Assembly: GCA_028279875.1 (NCBI GenBank)
Contig: JANQMU010000083.1
Span: 1-64,000 of the forward strand
Length of the DNA stretch: 64,000 nt
Direction: 5' to 3'
Source: Rhizobiaceae bacterium
Lineage (GTDB): Bacteria; Pseudomonadota; Alphaproteobacteria; Rhizobiales; Rhizobiaceae
Shown: positions 16,054 to 24,477 of the stretch, piece by piece
Layout of the letters: each line of letters opens with the position of its first letter
Position numbering within the stretch: position 1 is the stretch's first letter
Made by a program: the position numbers and the translations under genes
The notes under the pieces: generated by a model
What the model was told of the DNA's origin: nothing
The model's input: the letters and a program-made list of their open reading frames with translations, nothing else
Database searches by the model: none

Positions 16054-16998
16054 ATGCGAGTCAATGTTCTGCACAATACGCCGGACAATCCGGCGCCGGA
16101 AAACGCAATTACCGGCTTTTTCGACACCTATGACAACAAGAAACTGCGCTATGCGATCTTCCGGGCCGACGTGACCCGGGCAAAGGGCACGGTCATCCTC
16201 TTGCAGGGCCGCAACGAAACGATCGAGAAGTATTACGAGACCATCCGCGACCTGACCGCCGCCGGCCTGTGGGTCGCCACCTTCGACTGGCGCGGCCAGG
16301 GCGGTTCCGAACGGCTGTTGCGCGATCCGCTGCCGGGCTATGTCCGGCGGTTTTCCGACTATGAGCGCGATCTCGAACAGTTCCTTGAGGAGATCGTGCT
16401 GCCCGATGCCCGCCTGCCCTTCTTCATCGTCGCCCATTCGGCCGGTGCGCTGATCGCCCTGTCCGCCGCGCCAAGGCTTGCCAACCGCATCGAGCGCATT
16501 GCCGTAACATCGCCCTTTGTCGGGCTGAAGGACGACCGTTTCAGCCAAACGACACTGTTGGTGGCGGCAAGAATCGCCTGCTTGATCGGCCTCGGCGGCG
16601 TGGCACCAACCGGCTCGAAGCGCAGCAATCTGCATTTTTCGGACAATGTGCTGACATCGGATCCGGTGCGCTTCCAGCGCAACCGGGCGATCTATGATAT
16701 CTGCCCGGAATTCACGCTGAGCGGTCCAACGTTCCGCTGGATTTCCGAATCGCTGAAGACCATTGACCGGGTCCAGAAATCAGACCATCTGGCGTCCATC
16801 CGCATCCCGACCCTGCTGCTTGGCGCTGGCGCCGACAGCATCGTTCCCCATCATATGCTGGAGGACATGGCCTCACGCTTTCGCGCCAGCGAGCTGATCA
16901 CCATCGACTATGCGAAACACGAGCTGTTTCAGGAAGCCGACATCTATCGCGAACAGGCAATGGCGGCGATCAAGGCCTTTATTCCCGGAGAGACCTGA
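16054..16998 (+). CDS. Alpha/beta hydrolase, lysophospholipase/monoacylglycerol lipase-like
   Basis: 314 residues. Serine hydrolase 4 pattern: GTVILLQGRNETIEKYYETIRDLTAAGLWVATFDWRGQGGS near the N-terminus, nucleophile elbow VAHSAGALIAL with Ser at about 129, an acid in LLGAGADSIVPH and a His in DYAKHELFQEAD. QGRNE replaces the more common HGxxE oxyanion segment. Cytosolic, no signal peptide. It stands between hsp20 (divergent) and the nitroreductase gene. Substrate is probably a lyso-lipid or monoglyceride. Confidence 0.85.
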   Translation: MRVNVLHNTPDNPAPENAITGFFDTYDNKKLRYAIFRADVTRAKGTVILLQGRNETIEKYYETIRDLTAAGLWVATFDWRGQGGSERLLRDPLPGYVRRFSDYERDLEQFLEEIVLPDARLPFFIVAHSAGALIALSAAPRLANRIERIAVTSPFVGLKDDRFSQTTLLVAARIACLIGLGGVAPTGSKRSNLHFSDNVLTSDPVRFQRNRAIYDICPEFTLSGPTFRWISESLKTIDRVQKSDHLASIRIPTLLLGAGADSIVPHHMLEDMASRFRASELITIDYAKHELFQEADIYREQAMAAIKAFIPGET

Positions 16999-17087
16999 AC
17001 CGCTGCAATTGACGCAGGTCAACACGGCAGGCACCCATATGCGCCATGAGCTGTGTCCGTTAACTGATTTCCATCCGGAACAGCCCG

Positions 17088-18176
17088 ATGATATCGCGAA
17101 GACACATGATCCTCGGAGCCGGCGCCGCGGCGGCGGCAGGCGTCGCGCTTTACGGCTTCAGCCGCGGCCCGTCCTATGACAGCGTCGCCCGATCGGTCTG
17201 GCGCGTGCCGGCCGCAACCGACATGCCCCGACTTGAATACCTCGTTCACCACGCCACGCTCGCCGCCAACAGCCACAACACACAGCCATGGCTGTTTTCC
17301 GAAGCAGACGGACAGGTCACGATCCGGCCCGATCTTGGCCGGGCAACCCCGGTGGCGGACGCCGACAATCACCATCTGTTCGCAAGCCTCGGCTGCGCCT
17401 GCGAGAATCTGCTTCTGGCCGCCGCCGCGGCCGGCGAAAGCGCCGAAGCGTATTTTGTCGACGAAGGAGACGGCCGGATAGACATTGCCTTCGCCGCTGG
17501 CGGCGACCGGCGCGATGCCCTGTTCGACGCCATCGTCGACCGGCAATGCACCCGGTCCGTCTATGACGGCCGCAAGGTCGGCACCGACGATCTCGCCCGC
17601 CTGGAGAAAGCCGCCAACCGGCCTGGCTGCACCATTGTCTTCATTCCCGACGGCCCGCCGACGGAAAAGGCGCTCGAACTGATCCTCGCCGCCAATGGCG
17701 AACAGGTGGCCAATCCGGATTTTGCATCCGAACTGCTGTCCTGGCTGCGCTTCAGTACGGCCGCCGCGGTGGAAAAACGCGACGGTCTCTACAGCGGCTG
17801 CTCCGGCAATCCGGCCCTGCCGACCTGGCTGGGCAGGATCATGTTCGGTTTCGCCTTCACGCCGCAGTCCGAGAACGACAAATACGCCAGGCAGATCCGC
17901 TCCTCCTCCGGGCTGGCCGTGTTCGTGTCGGAGGGCGACGACAAGGCGCATTGGGTCGAGGCCGGGCGCAGCTATCAGCGCTTCGCCCTGCAGGCGACCG
18001 CCCTCGGCATCCGCCACGCCTTTGTCAATCAGCCGCTTGAAGTGGCCAGATACAGGCCGGAATTCGCTGAACTCATCGGCGTCGCCGGAAAACGGCCCGA
18101 CCTTATTGTGCGATACGGCTACGCGCCGCCCATGCCGAGATCATTGCGGCGTCCGGTGGGCGACGTCATCATTTGA
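17088..18176 (+). CDS. Acg-like nitroreductase-fold protein with Tat signal
   Basis: 362 residues. The N-terminus ISRRHMILGAGAAAAAGVALYG is a twin-arginine signal, so the folded product is exported. Two nitroreductase-like halves follow: LVHHATLAANSHNTQPWLF (NSHNTQPW is the Acg/Rv2032-type motif), DRQCTRSVYDGRKV in the middle and RSSSGLAVFVSEGDDKAHWVEAGRSYQRFALQATALGIRHAFVNQPLE in the second half. Acg proteins bind flavin but lack normal nitroreductase activity and may sequester FMN. A flavodoxin gene follows by 20 bp, so the two may share a flavin role. Confidence 0.8.
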   Translation: MISRRHMILGAGAAAAAGVALYGFSRGPSYDSVARSVWRVPAATDMPRLEYLVHHATLAANSHNTQPWLFSEADGQVTIRPDLGRATPVADADNHHLFASLGCACENLLLAAAAAGESAEAYFVDEGDGRIDIAFAAGGDRRDALFDAIVDRQCTRSVYDGRKVGTDDLARLEKAANRPGCTIVFIPDGPPTEKALELILAANGEQVANPDFASELLSWLRFSTAAAVEKRDGLYSGCSGNPALPTWLGRIMFGFAFTPQSENDKYARQIRSSSGLAVFVSEGDDKAHWVEAGRSYQRFALQATALGIRHAFVNQPLEVARYRPEFAELIGVAGKRPDLIVRYGYAPPMPRSLRRPVGDVII

Positions 18177-18196
18177 CCCGAAGCCGGGAGACCGAC

Positions 18197-18682
18197 ATGC
18201 GAACAGCGATCATCTTCTATTCACGCACAGGCACCACCAGACGCGTTGCCGACGCGCTGGCGGCCGAACTCGACGCCGATATCGGCGAAATCCACTGTCA
18301 TCGCTTCCGGCCCGGACCCCTGCGTTACCTGATGGCGGGCTATCACAGCGTCAAGGGCAATCTGCCGACGATCGAGGGCCCGGACATGGACTTCTCATCC
18401 CATGATCTCGTCGTCATCGGCACGCCGGTCTGGACCAGCCATCCGTCGCTTCCGGTGCGTGCATTCCTCGCCGGCAAGCCGGACCTGCCGGACCGGGTCG
18501 CGCTGTTCCTGACCCATGGCGGACACTCGCCAGCAGAAACGGCCATCTCGGAATTCGCCGCATTGCTGCCGCATCCCCTCGCCGGCAGTCTCGCCATCGA
18601 TCATGATACGGCGCTCAAGGCCGATATATCGGAGCGGGTTCGGACTTTTGCCGCGACATTGATCGCAAATCAGGCAGGCTGA
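18197..18682 (+). CDS. Flavodoxin domain protein
   Basis: 161 residues. Starts MRTAIIFYSRTGTTRRVADALAAEL, where YSRTGTTR is the FMN phosphate loop. VVIGTPVWTSHPSLPVRAFL is the typical second FMN loop, and VALFLTHGGH the third strand. Cytosolic electron carrier or quinone/protoporphyrinogen reductase-type; which one cannot be told. RBS GGGAG precedes the ATG at 18197. Probably co-transcribed with the Acg-like gene. Confidence 0.85.
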   Translation: MRTAIIFYSRTGTTRRVADALAAELDADIGEIHCHRFRPGPLRYLMAGYHSVKGNLPTIEGPDMDFSSHDLVVIGTPVWTSHPSLPVRAFLAGKPDLPDRVALFLTHGGHSPAETAISEFAALLPHPLAGSLAIDHDTALKADISERVRTFAATLIANQAG

Positions 18683-18694
18683 TGGTCAAGACGC

Positions 18695-19306
18695 TCACAC
18701 CGTATCGGCCTGGCTGCGCATGAGATAACCGCGCGCCGCGCGGCCGATGCGCCGGGCCAGGAACGCCCGGTCGGTTTCACCGGCAAGACCGGCCGCATCG
18801 ATCATCCCGCGCACCAGGGCAATCAGGTCCTGTGTCGCCACTTCGACATCAGCAATGCCATGTTCGGCGAGAAAACCGCCGATATGTGCCGCCAGCGACT
18901 GTTTCAGCGCCTCCGTCTCGCGCTCAAGCGGCAGGAACGCCTCGGCGGCTTCGAGCGTGCGCGCAAGCCGCGGCCATGCGATCTGATGTTCGATGGTCGC
19001 GGCGATCAACCCGTCCACGCCGTCCGCCAATGTCGCGCCGTCAACCGCCCGCAAGGCCCGCTCGATTCCGTCGACCAGCCGCCGGCGCTTGCGCCGAATG
19101 ATCTCCGTCAGGATCGCCTGCTTGGTCGGAAAATACTGATAGAGCGAACCAACGCTGACACCGGCACGCACGGCGATGTTGTTGGTGTTGAGCGCGCCGA
19201 GCCCCTCCCGCTCCAGAATGTGAGCCGTTGCCTCCAATATCGCCTCGACGGTCGCAGCCGCACGCGCCTGACGCGGCCTTTTCCTGGGTTCAATCGACAC
19301 CGGCAC
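18695..19306 (-). CDS. TetR family regulator
   Basis: 203 residues. RQARAAATVEAILEATAHILEREGLGALNTNNIAVRAGVSVGSLYQYFPTKQAIL is a complete TetR HTH, with YQYFPTK at about 57-63. The C-terminal ligand domain ends in ARGYLMRSQADTV. It is divergent from the SDR gene at 19392, and a palindrome overlaps the SDR promoter, so it probably represses that gene. Confidence 0.88.
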   Translation of the reverse strand: MPVSIEPRKRPRQARAAATVEAILEATAHILEREGLGALNTNNIAVRAGVSVGSLYQYFPTKQAILTEIIRRKRRRLVDGIERALRAVDGATLADGVDGLIAATIEHQIAWPRLARTLEAAEAFLPLERETEALKQSLAAHIGGFLAEHGIADVEVATQDLIALVRGMIDAAGLAGETDRAFLARRIGRAARGYLMRSQADTV

Positions 19307-19325
19307 CGTGATCTCCGAATGCGAG

Positions 19326-19355
19326 TTGAGAAAAGCGAGTGATTACTCAGATAAT
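19326..19355 (+). promoter_or_regulatory. SDR promoter with TetR-type palindrome in the spacer
   Basis: TTGAGA (19326-19331) and GATAAT (19350-19355) form a good -35/-10 pair with an 18-bp spacer. The spacer holds GAGTGATTACTC (19337-19348): arms GAGT/ACTC around GATT. A repressor bound there would block RNA polymerase; the divergent TetR gene is the natural candidate. Confidence 0.6.
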
Positions 19356-19391
19356 ACAATGGAACGCAAAAGTGCAATCACGAGGTTTGAG

Positions 19392-20135
19392 ATGGACATG
19401 GCTGGACGAACCGCCCTGGTCACTGGCGGTGCGCGGGGCATCGGCCGCGAATTGACACGGCAACTGGCGGCACAGGGCGCCCATGTGGTCATGGTCGGCC
19501 GCAACGGGCGCACGCTTGACGAGATGCTGGCGGAACTCGGCGATGCCGTGACTGCGATAGTCGCCGATCTGTCGGACCCGGCCGAGGTCGATCGGACGAT
19601 TGCCGTCGTCCGGGACAACCACAAAGCGCTTTCCATCCTTGTCAACAACGCGGCGACGCAGGCGGAAATGGATTTTTTCTCCGCCCCGCCGGCCGATAGC
19701 CGGCCGGCGATACGGCGGGAAATTGCCCTGAACCTGGAAGCCGCGATCTGCCTGACCACCGGCCTGCTGCCGCTGCTGCTCGCGCAACCGAGTGCGGCCA
19801 TCGTCAATGTCAGTTCCGGCCTTGCCATCGCTCCGAGACGCAATGCCCCTGTATATTGTGCCACCAAGGCCGGCCTGCGCAGTTTTTCACGGGCCTTGCG
19901 CTACCAATGCGCCGACAGCGCACCGCAGATCCTGGTGACGGAGGCGATCCTGGCGATGGTCGATACGCAGATGACGAAGGGCCGCGGCAAAGGCAAGATT
20001 TCACCGTTCCGCGCCGCCCGCGAGATCGTCGCCGGCATCGAACGCAATCGCAGCGAAGTGTGGGTGGCAAAGGCCGCGCTGCTGCTGGTGCTCAACCGCC
20101 TGTCCCCGGCGCTGGTGGCGAGAATTCTGAAATAG
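19392..20135 (+). CDS. SDR family oxidoreductase (DltE-like)
   Basis: 247 residues. Classical SDR: TGGARGIG nucleotide loop at about 10-17, NNAA at about 90, catalytic Ser in VNVSSGLAI and Tyr-Lys in APVYCATKAGLRSFSRALRYQ. The QxxxA-rich N-terminus and C-terminal extension resemble DltE-like dehydrogenases. The start at 19392 follows GAGG; upstream in-frame ATGs at 19308 and 19359 would overlap the regulatory palindrome. Substrate unknown; likely controlled by the divergent TetR. Confidence 0.88.
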   Translation: MDMAGRTALVTGGARGIGRELTRQLAAQGAHVVMVGRNGRTLDEMLAELGDAVTAIVADLSDPAEVDRTIAVVRDNHKALSILVNNAATQAEMDFFSAPPADSRPAIRREIALNLEAAICLTTGLLPLLLAQPSAAIVNVSSGLAIAPRRNAPVYCATKAGLRSFSRALRYQCADSAPQILVTEAILAMVDTQMTKGRGKGKISPFRAAREIVAGIERNRSEVWVAKAALLLVLNRLSPALVARILK

Positions 20136-20244
20136 GCAACCCGCACCGATCATCGTGGGCCGATGGTTTGCACGGCTGCACAACCTATGCTTTTATTGTG
20201 TCTGCACAACCTGCAAAGAAAGATTGCAAAGGGGGAGGAATCGG

Positions 20245-20676
20245 ATGAGCAACAGCATCGAAATTATGGAGCAATGGTTCAAACGGGTCTGGTCGAATGA
20301 GGAAGAGGACGCCATCGACGAGATGCTGGTTCCTGACACCAATGCGTCCGGCCTTGGCTCACAACCACGAATTGGTCCCGAACAGTTCAAGGAGTTTCAT
20401 CGGTGCTACCTGGCCCTGATGCGCAATATCGATATTGTGATCGACAAGCGCATGCAGGATGGCGACTGGTACTCGCTGTTGGTCACCTTCAACGCACGCC
20501 GCCGCGACAATGGCGAACCGATCGCCGTCACTGGAAACGTTTATGGCCGCGTCATTGATGACAAGATTGTCGAAGCCTACAACCATTTCGACTTCATTGG
20601 ATTGTTTGAGCAACTTGGCCTGATGCCGAAAGGCTCTTTTGACAATTGCATCAGCGGCAGGAAAAGCGCCTGGTGA
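20245..20676 (+). CDS. SnoaL-like (NTF2 fold) protein, copy 1
   Basis: 143 residues. NTF2-like polyketide-cyclase family: a helix MEQWFKRVWSNEEEDAIDEML, a sheet with MQDGDWYSLLVTFNARRRDNGEPIAVTGNVYGRVIDDKIVEAYNHFD, and a closing FEQLGLMP helix. The GPEQFKEFHRCYLALM helix is shared with the next gene. Strong RBS GGGGGAGG precedes the ATG at 20245. A start at 20155 is rejected because it removes this RBS. Function unknown; family members are ester cyclases, hydrolases or ligand binders. Confidence 0.8.
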   Translation: MSNSIEIMEQWFKRVWSNEEEDAIDEMLVPDTNASGLGSQPRIGPEQFKEFHRCYLALMRNIDIVIDKRMQDGDWYSLLVTFNARRRDNGEPIAVTGNVYGRVIDDKIVEAYNHFDFIGLFEQLGLMPKGSFDNCISGRKSAW

Positions 20677-20765
20677 AAATGATGCACTGCCCGTCAACAC
20701 AACCGATGTTTTTCATAATGTCTCGACGACCAGCATGACGGGATTGAATTGAAAGGGGAAACATC

Positions 20766-21197
20766 ATGGCCACCAGTGCCGATTTCATGGAACGATGGTT
20801 CACACGGGTGTGGGCCAATGAGGACGAGGACGCCATCGACGAGATGCTGGTGCCCGAGATCAGGGCTGTCGGCCTCGGCAAACAGCCGAGAATAGGGCCT
20901 GAGCAGTTCAAGGAATTCCACCGCTGTTTCCTCAAACTCATGAGCGATGTCGACGTCGTGGTCGACAAGCGCATGCAGGACGGCGACTGGCACGCCATTC
21001 TGGTGACGTTCAACGCCAGGCGCCGGGACAATGGCGAACCGGTCTCCATGACCGGACAGGTCTTCTGCAAGATTATCGATGACAGGATCGTCGAGGGATA
21101 TAATCACTTCGATCTCATCAACCTGTTCGAGCAGCTTGACCTGCTGCCCGAAGACACTCTGGAAACCTGTCTTCAGGGCAAGGGGCCCACCGGATAA
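20766..21197 (+). CDS. SnoaL-like (NTF2 fold) protein, copy 2
   Basis: 143 residues, the same length as the gene 90 bp upstream and closely similar along its whole length: EDAIDEMLVP, PRIGPEQFKEFHRC, VDKRMQDGDW and TFNARRRDNGEP are identical in both. This is a tandem duplication. RBS AAAGGGGA precedes the ATG. Small differences in the pocket-lining part (Y to H after GDW, GNVYG to GQVFC) could alter ligand preference. Confidence 0.8.
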   Translation: MATSADFMERWFTRVWANEDEDAIDEMLVPEIRAVGLGKQPRIGPEQFKEFHRCFLKLMSDVDVVVDKRMQDGDWHAILVTFNARRRDNGEPVSMTGQVFCKIIDDRIVEGYNHFDLINLFEQLDLLPEDTLETCLQGKGPTG

Positions 21198-21216
21198 GGG
21201 ACCGCCGGATGCCGCG

Positions 21217-21966
21217 TCATGGACGATACGTGCGCGGCGGCGCGCCGGTCACCACGCGAAAGGCGTGGGCAAAGGCGCTCGGGCTCTCGAAACCGACATC
21301 GAGGGCGACGCCGGTCACCGGATGTCCCAGCGCCAGCAATTCGAGCGCTGCCATGATGCGCGCCTGCCGCCGCAATTCGCGAAACGACAGGCCGGTCTCG
21401 GCGCGGATATGGCGGATCAGATTGCGCTGCGACAGGCCGAGGCGGCCCGCCCATTGCACCAGCGTGGTGCGGTCCGCCGGATGATCGCGCAGGTGCCCGA
21501 CGAGACGCGCCACCCGACCGTCCCGCGGCCTCGGCAGCCGGAACGGCTCGGCGGCGAGACTGTCGATCTCATTAAGGACCAGGGCCTTGAGATGCGGAAT
21601 TTGCGGCGGCGCGGCGCCCTCGGCCAGGCGAACCAGCATTTCGCGCATCAACGGCGAAATCCCGATGACCTCAACCCGGGGCCGGTCGAACCGGTGGCGG
21701 CCGTCCAGATAGACCGTCCGCATCTCGACCTGGTTGAGGCATCGGATCTCGTGCGGCACGCGCGCCGGCACCCACAGGCCCCGGCCCGGCGGCAGCACCC
21801 AGCTCGCATCCTGGGCGAACACCCGCATGACACCGGAAATCGCATGGACGATCTGATGGCCGGCATGGCTGTGCGGCGGGATATGGGCGCCCGCCCCATA
21901 GGTGATGGCCCGCCCTTCGATCCCTTCGGTTCCGGATTCTGGCATTTCAGCGACAGTATTTGGCAT
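21217..21966 (-). CDS. AraC family regulator with cupin sensor domain
   Basis: 249 residues. The N-terminal AraC-type cupin (ITYGAGAHIPPHSHAGHQIVHAISGVMRV, about 21-50) has PHSHAGHQ and the second box VPARVPHEIRCL. The C-terminal double HTH is complete: WAGRLGLSQRNLIRHIRAETG, then ALDVGFESPSAFAHAFRVVTGAPPRTYRP. It is divergent from the MFS transporter at 22056. Three GTCGAC motifs lie in the shared intergenic region. Confidence 0.9.
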   Translation of the reverse strand: MPNTVAEMPESGTEGIEGRAITYGAGAHIPPHSHAGHQIVHAISGVMRVFAQDASWVLPPGRGLWVPARVPHEIRCLNQVEMRTVYLDGRHRFDRPRVEVIGISPLMREMLVRLAEGAAPPQIPHLKALVLNEIDSLAAEPFRLPRPRDGRVARLVGHLRDHPADRTTLVQWAGRLGLSQRNLIRHIRAETGLSFRELRRQARIMAALELLALGHPVTGVALDVGFESPSAFAHAFRVVTGAPPRTYRP

Positions 21967-21969
21967 TCT

Positions 21970-22053
21970 GTCGACAGACAGTAGTCGACGGCAGCCTTAC
22001 TGTGCAAGCGTCGCCGGGATTTGCGGCATGGGACAACGGAACGGTACGTCGAC
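21970..22053. promoter_or_regulatory. AraC/MFS intergenic region with three GTCGAC motifs
   Basis: GTCGAC occurs at 21970-21975, 21984-21989 and 22048-22053, the first two within similar flanks ending in CAG. AraC-type regulators bind repeated half-sites, so these are candidate sites for the gene at 21217; the spacing is not the classic 21 bp, so confidence is low. Confidence 0.3.
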
Positions 22054-22055
22054 AA

Positions 22056-23255
22056 ATGTCACGCAATGCCACGCTGGTCTTCGTCAATGCAGCGCATTTC
22101 TTCGATCATTTTTTCCTCCTGATCTTTCCAACGGCGGCCCTCGCCATCGCCCCGGCCTGGGGCAGGACCTATGCCGACACGCTGCTTCTGGGAACGCCGC
22201 TTTATGTGATGTTCGCGGTCGGCACCCTGCCCTTCGGCTGGCTCGGCGACCGCATCGACCGCGTCCGGCTGATCGTCCTGTTTTTCTGGGGCTGCGGCGC
22301 GTCGAGCCTCATGATCGCGCTGTCCACCGGCTCGGCGCTTCTGTCCGTCGGCCTCGGTCTCCTGGGGCTGTTCACGGCGATCTACCATCCGGTCGGCATT
22401 GCGCTCGTCACCGATATCGGCAAGCGCACGGGCCGGGCTCTCGCCATCAACGGCGTGTTCGGCAATCTGGGTCTTGCCGGCGCGGCGATCATCACCGCCC
22501 TGCTTGCCGACCGCTTCGGATGGCGCAGCGCCTTCGCGGTGCCGGGCATCCTCTCGATTCTGATCGGCACCGCATTGTTTCTGGGCTCCCGGACGGCGCA
22601 CCGTCAGGCCACCGACGCGGACGGTGATGCCAGACAGGCGCCGATCCCCGTCGGCCGGCGCACCCAACTGGCGATTGTCGGCATCGTTTTTGTCGCTGCC
22701 CTCTTCGGCGGCATCACCTTCAACGCCGTCACGATCTCGCTGCCGAAATTTTTCGATGAGCGACTCGTCGCTGCCGGCGGCCTGAGCGGGGTCGGCGCCT
22801 CCGCCGGACTGGTTTTCGCCCTTGCCGCCTTCGCCCAATTGCCGGTTGGCGAACTGCTCGACCGCTTCGGAGCCAAGGCGATTCTCTGCCCGCTCATGGC
22901 CGCGCAGGCCTTGCTCTTTCTGGCGCTGTCCCAGGCGACCGGCTGGGCCGCTTTTATCGTCGCATTGTTGCTGGTGACATCGCTTTTCGCCGCCATTCCG
23001 ATTACTGGCTGGCTTCTGGGACGCTATATCCGCTCCGGATTGCGGTCGCGGATCATGTCGGTGGAATATATCCTGTCGCTGGGCATGGCGGCGGCGATCG
23101 TCCCGCTGGTCGCATTTCTGCACCGGACCGGGCGCGGTTTCGATGTCCAGCTTGCGCTGTTGGCCGCGGCCGCGGCCATCATCTTCGCGGCCGCCTTGGC
23201 CCTGCCGGCGAGGAATCCCGGCGCAGTCGCCACACAGACCGGGGCGACCCGGTAG
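22056..23255 (+). CDS. Major facilitator superfamily transporter
   Basis: 399 residues with about 12 membrane segments. The first-half loop GWLGDRIDRVRLI is the MFS motif A region between TM2 and TM3, and a second-half counterpart GELLDRFGAKAIL lies near residue 265. YHPVGIALVTDIGKRTGRALAINGVFGNLG resembles the fosmidomycin-resistance-like and related drug exporter group. The start at 22056 gives MSRNATLVFVNAAHFFDHFF; a start at 21960 would overlap the AraC gene. Probable small-molecule exporter controlled by the divergent AraC regulator; substrate unknown. Confidence 0.85.
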   Translation: MSRNATLVFVNAAHFFDHFFLLIFPTAALAIAPAWGRTYADTLLLGTPLYVMFAVGTLPFGWLGDRIDRVRLIVLFFWGCGASSLMIALSTGSALLSVGLGLLGLFTAIYHPVGIALVTDIGKRTGRALAINGVFGNLGLAGAAIITALLADRFGWRSAFAVPGILSILIGTALFLGSRTAHRQATDADGDARQAPIPVGRRTQLAIVGIVFVAALFGGITFNAVTISLPKFFDERLVAAGGLSGVGASAGLVFALAAFAQLPVGELLDRFGAKAILCPLMAAQALLFLALSQATGWAAFIVALLLVTSLFAAIPITGWLLGRYIRSGLRSRIMSVEYILSLGMAAAIVPLVAFLHRTGRGFDVQLALLAAAAAIIFAAALALPARNPGAVATQTGATR

Positions 23256-23270
23256 CACGCTACGGATCGG

Positions 23271-23633
23271 TCAGCCGCCGTCCTTCATGTCGCACCAGGC
23301 AATGCAGATGGCGGCCAGCTCATCGGCCTTCTGCGCCAGGTCGTCCAGGCTTTGCACTTTCATGGAGCGTGCTTCCTTGCCGTCGCCCTCAAGATTCGGG
23401 AAAGTCCCCGGAATCTCCGCTCCTTTATGGAACATCAGGCTGGCATGTTTTTTCGCTTTGGGAAAGAAACTGGCGATATTGCCCTTGTAGACGAAGGTCG
23501 GCGCCTGCCATTTGACGGCTTCCGTAATGCGAGGATCGCAGGCCAGGATGTGATCCCTGATGGCCGAAACCACCGGTTTCATCGGATTGTCGTATTCGGC
23601 CAGCCAGGCGTCGACCTCGGGATTTCTGTTCAT
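23271..23633 (-). CDS. DUF1801 (YdhG-like) protein
   Basis: 120 residues. MNRNPEVDAWLAEYDNPMKPVVSAIRDHILACDPRITEAVKWQAPTFVYKGN is the DUF1801 opening, with the conserved EAVKWxxPTF; FFPKAKKHASLMFHKG follows. Function unknown; some members bind phosphate-containing ligands. Its start overlaps the stop of the SnoaL-like gene (ATGA), so the pair is translationally coupled. Confidence 0.88.
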   Translation of the reverse strand: MNRNPEVDAWLAEYDNPMKPVVSAIRDHILACDPRITEAVKWQAPTFVYKGNIASFFPKAKKHASLMFHKGAEIPGTFPNLEGDGKEARSMKVQSLDDLAQKADELAAICIAWCDMKDGG

Positions 23634-24001
23634 CCCCGGTCTCCGTCGCGCAAGGTGGTGATCAGGCTGACGATCAGCCCGTCTTCCATGCTGAAGCGAT
23701 TGAGGCCGTGGCCCTTGCCGCCCGGCAGCGATGGCGAAAAGCAGGTCCACTCGATATGGATTTCGCCGTCGGCGGTCGCGGCACTGTCGATGCGGATGCG
23801 CGTGTCGACCATCGGCATCTCCCAGCCGAGGGCCATCGCCTTCATCACCGCGTCACGGCCCTTATGGGTGCGCGCTGTGCCAGTGAACGGTTCTTCATAG
23901 ACCGCATCCTCGGCAAAACAGGCGGCAATGGCATCGTAACTGGTCCGCCCCGCTTGCATTGCCAGGAAAAAGTTGCTCACTTCAACGGGAACATCGCTCA
24001 T
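23630..24001 (-). CDS. SnoaL-like (NTF2 fold) protein
   Basis: 123 residues from Met at 24001. VEVSNFFLAMQAGRTSYDAIAACFAEDAVYEEPFTGTARTHKGRDAVMKAM is the SnoaL-like/limonene-epoxide-hydrolase-type opening; IDSAATADGEIHIEWTC and FSMEDGLIVSLITTLRDG complete the cone-shaped fold. It is only distantly like the tandem pair at 20245 and 20766. Divergent from the LuxR-type gene at 24026 with 24 bp between starts, and coupled to DUF1801. A longer upstream start (24451) runs through the LuxR gene and is rejected. Confidence 0.8.
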   Translation of the reverse strand: MSDVPVEVSNFFLAMQAGRTSYDAIAACFAEDAVYEEPFTGTARTHKGRDAVMKAMALGWEMPMVDTRIRIDSAATADGEIHIEWTCFSPSLPGGKGHGLNRFSMEDGLIVSLITTLRDGDRG

Positions 24002-24025
24002 GGGTTTACTCCTGAAGGATTGAAA

Positions 24026-24424
24026 ATGCTGGATCGCAACAAGGCATCGCTCGTCAAGGACGCCCTCGACGCGCTGGTCGACGCAACGGGTTCGGCGGCC
24101 GCCTGGGAAGCCCTGCCGGCCCTTTCCCGCCTCGACCGGACCGAAATGGACATCGAGATCGATCTGCGCGCCAGCGAGATCATCGGCGCCCCGATCGTCA
24201 TCGCCCAAAGAAAAGCGCCCACTGCACCGTTCGCCGAACGGTTGACGAAACGCCAGCAGGAAGTTGCGCTGTGCCTCGCCCGGGGCCTGTCCAACAAACA
24301 AATTGCGCGTGAGCTCTGCATTTCCCTGACCACCACGAAGGATCATGTCCACGCAGTCCTCACACGGCTCGGCATCGACAGCCGCACCAAGGTTGCTGCG
24401 CTTGTTTTCGGTCACCAACCATAG
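24026..24424 (+). CDS. LuxR-type HTH regulator, short
   Basis: 132 residues. The C-terminal GerE/LuxR HTH is clear: LTKRQQEVALCLARGLSNKQIARELCISLTTTKDHVHAVLTRLGIDSRTKVAAL (about 73-126). The N-terminal ~70 residues (LVKDALDALVDATGSAAAWEALPALSRLDRTEMDIEIDL) are a short, unrecognised domain, not a receiver or autoinducer domain. RBS GAAGGA precedes the ATG. It may regulate the divergent SnoaL-like/DUF1801 pair. Confidence 0.85.
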   Translation: MLDRNKASLVKDALDALVDATGSAAAWEALPALSRLDRTEMDIEIDLRASEIIGAPIVIAQRKAPTAPFAERLTKRQQEVALCLARGLSNKQIARELCISLTTTKDHVHAVLTRLGIDSRTKVAALVFGHQP

Positions 24425-24477
24425 CCTTCGCCGGCCGCGCCTGAAATCCATCAGAGGATGGACATCGGAAAGTTCCG

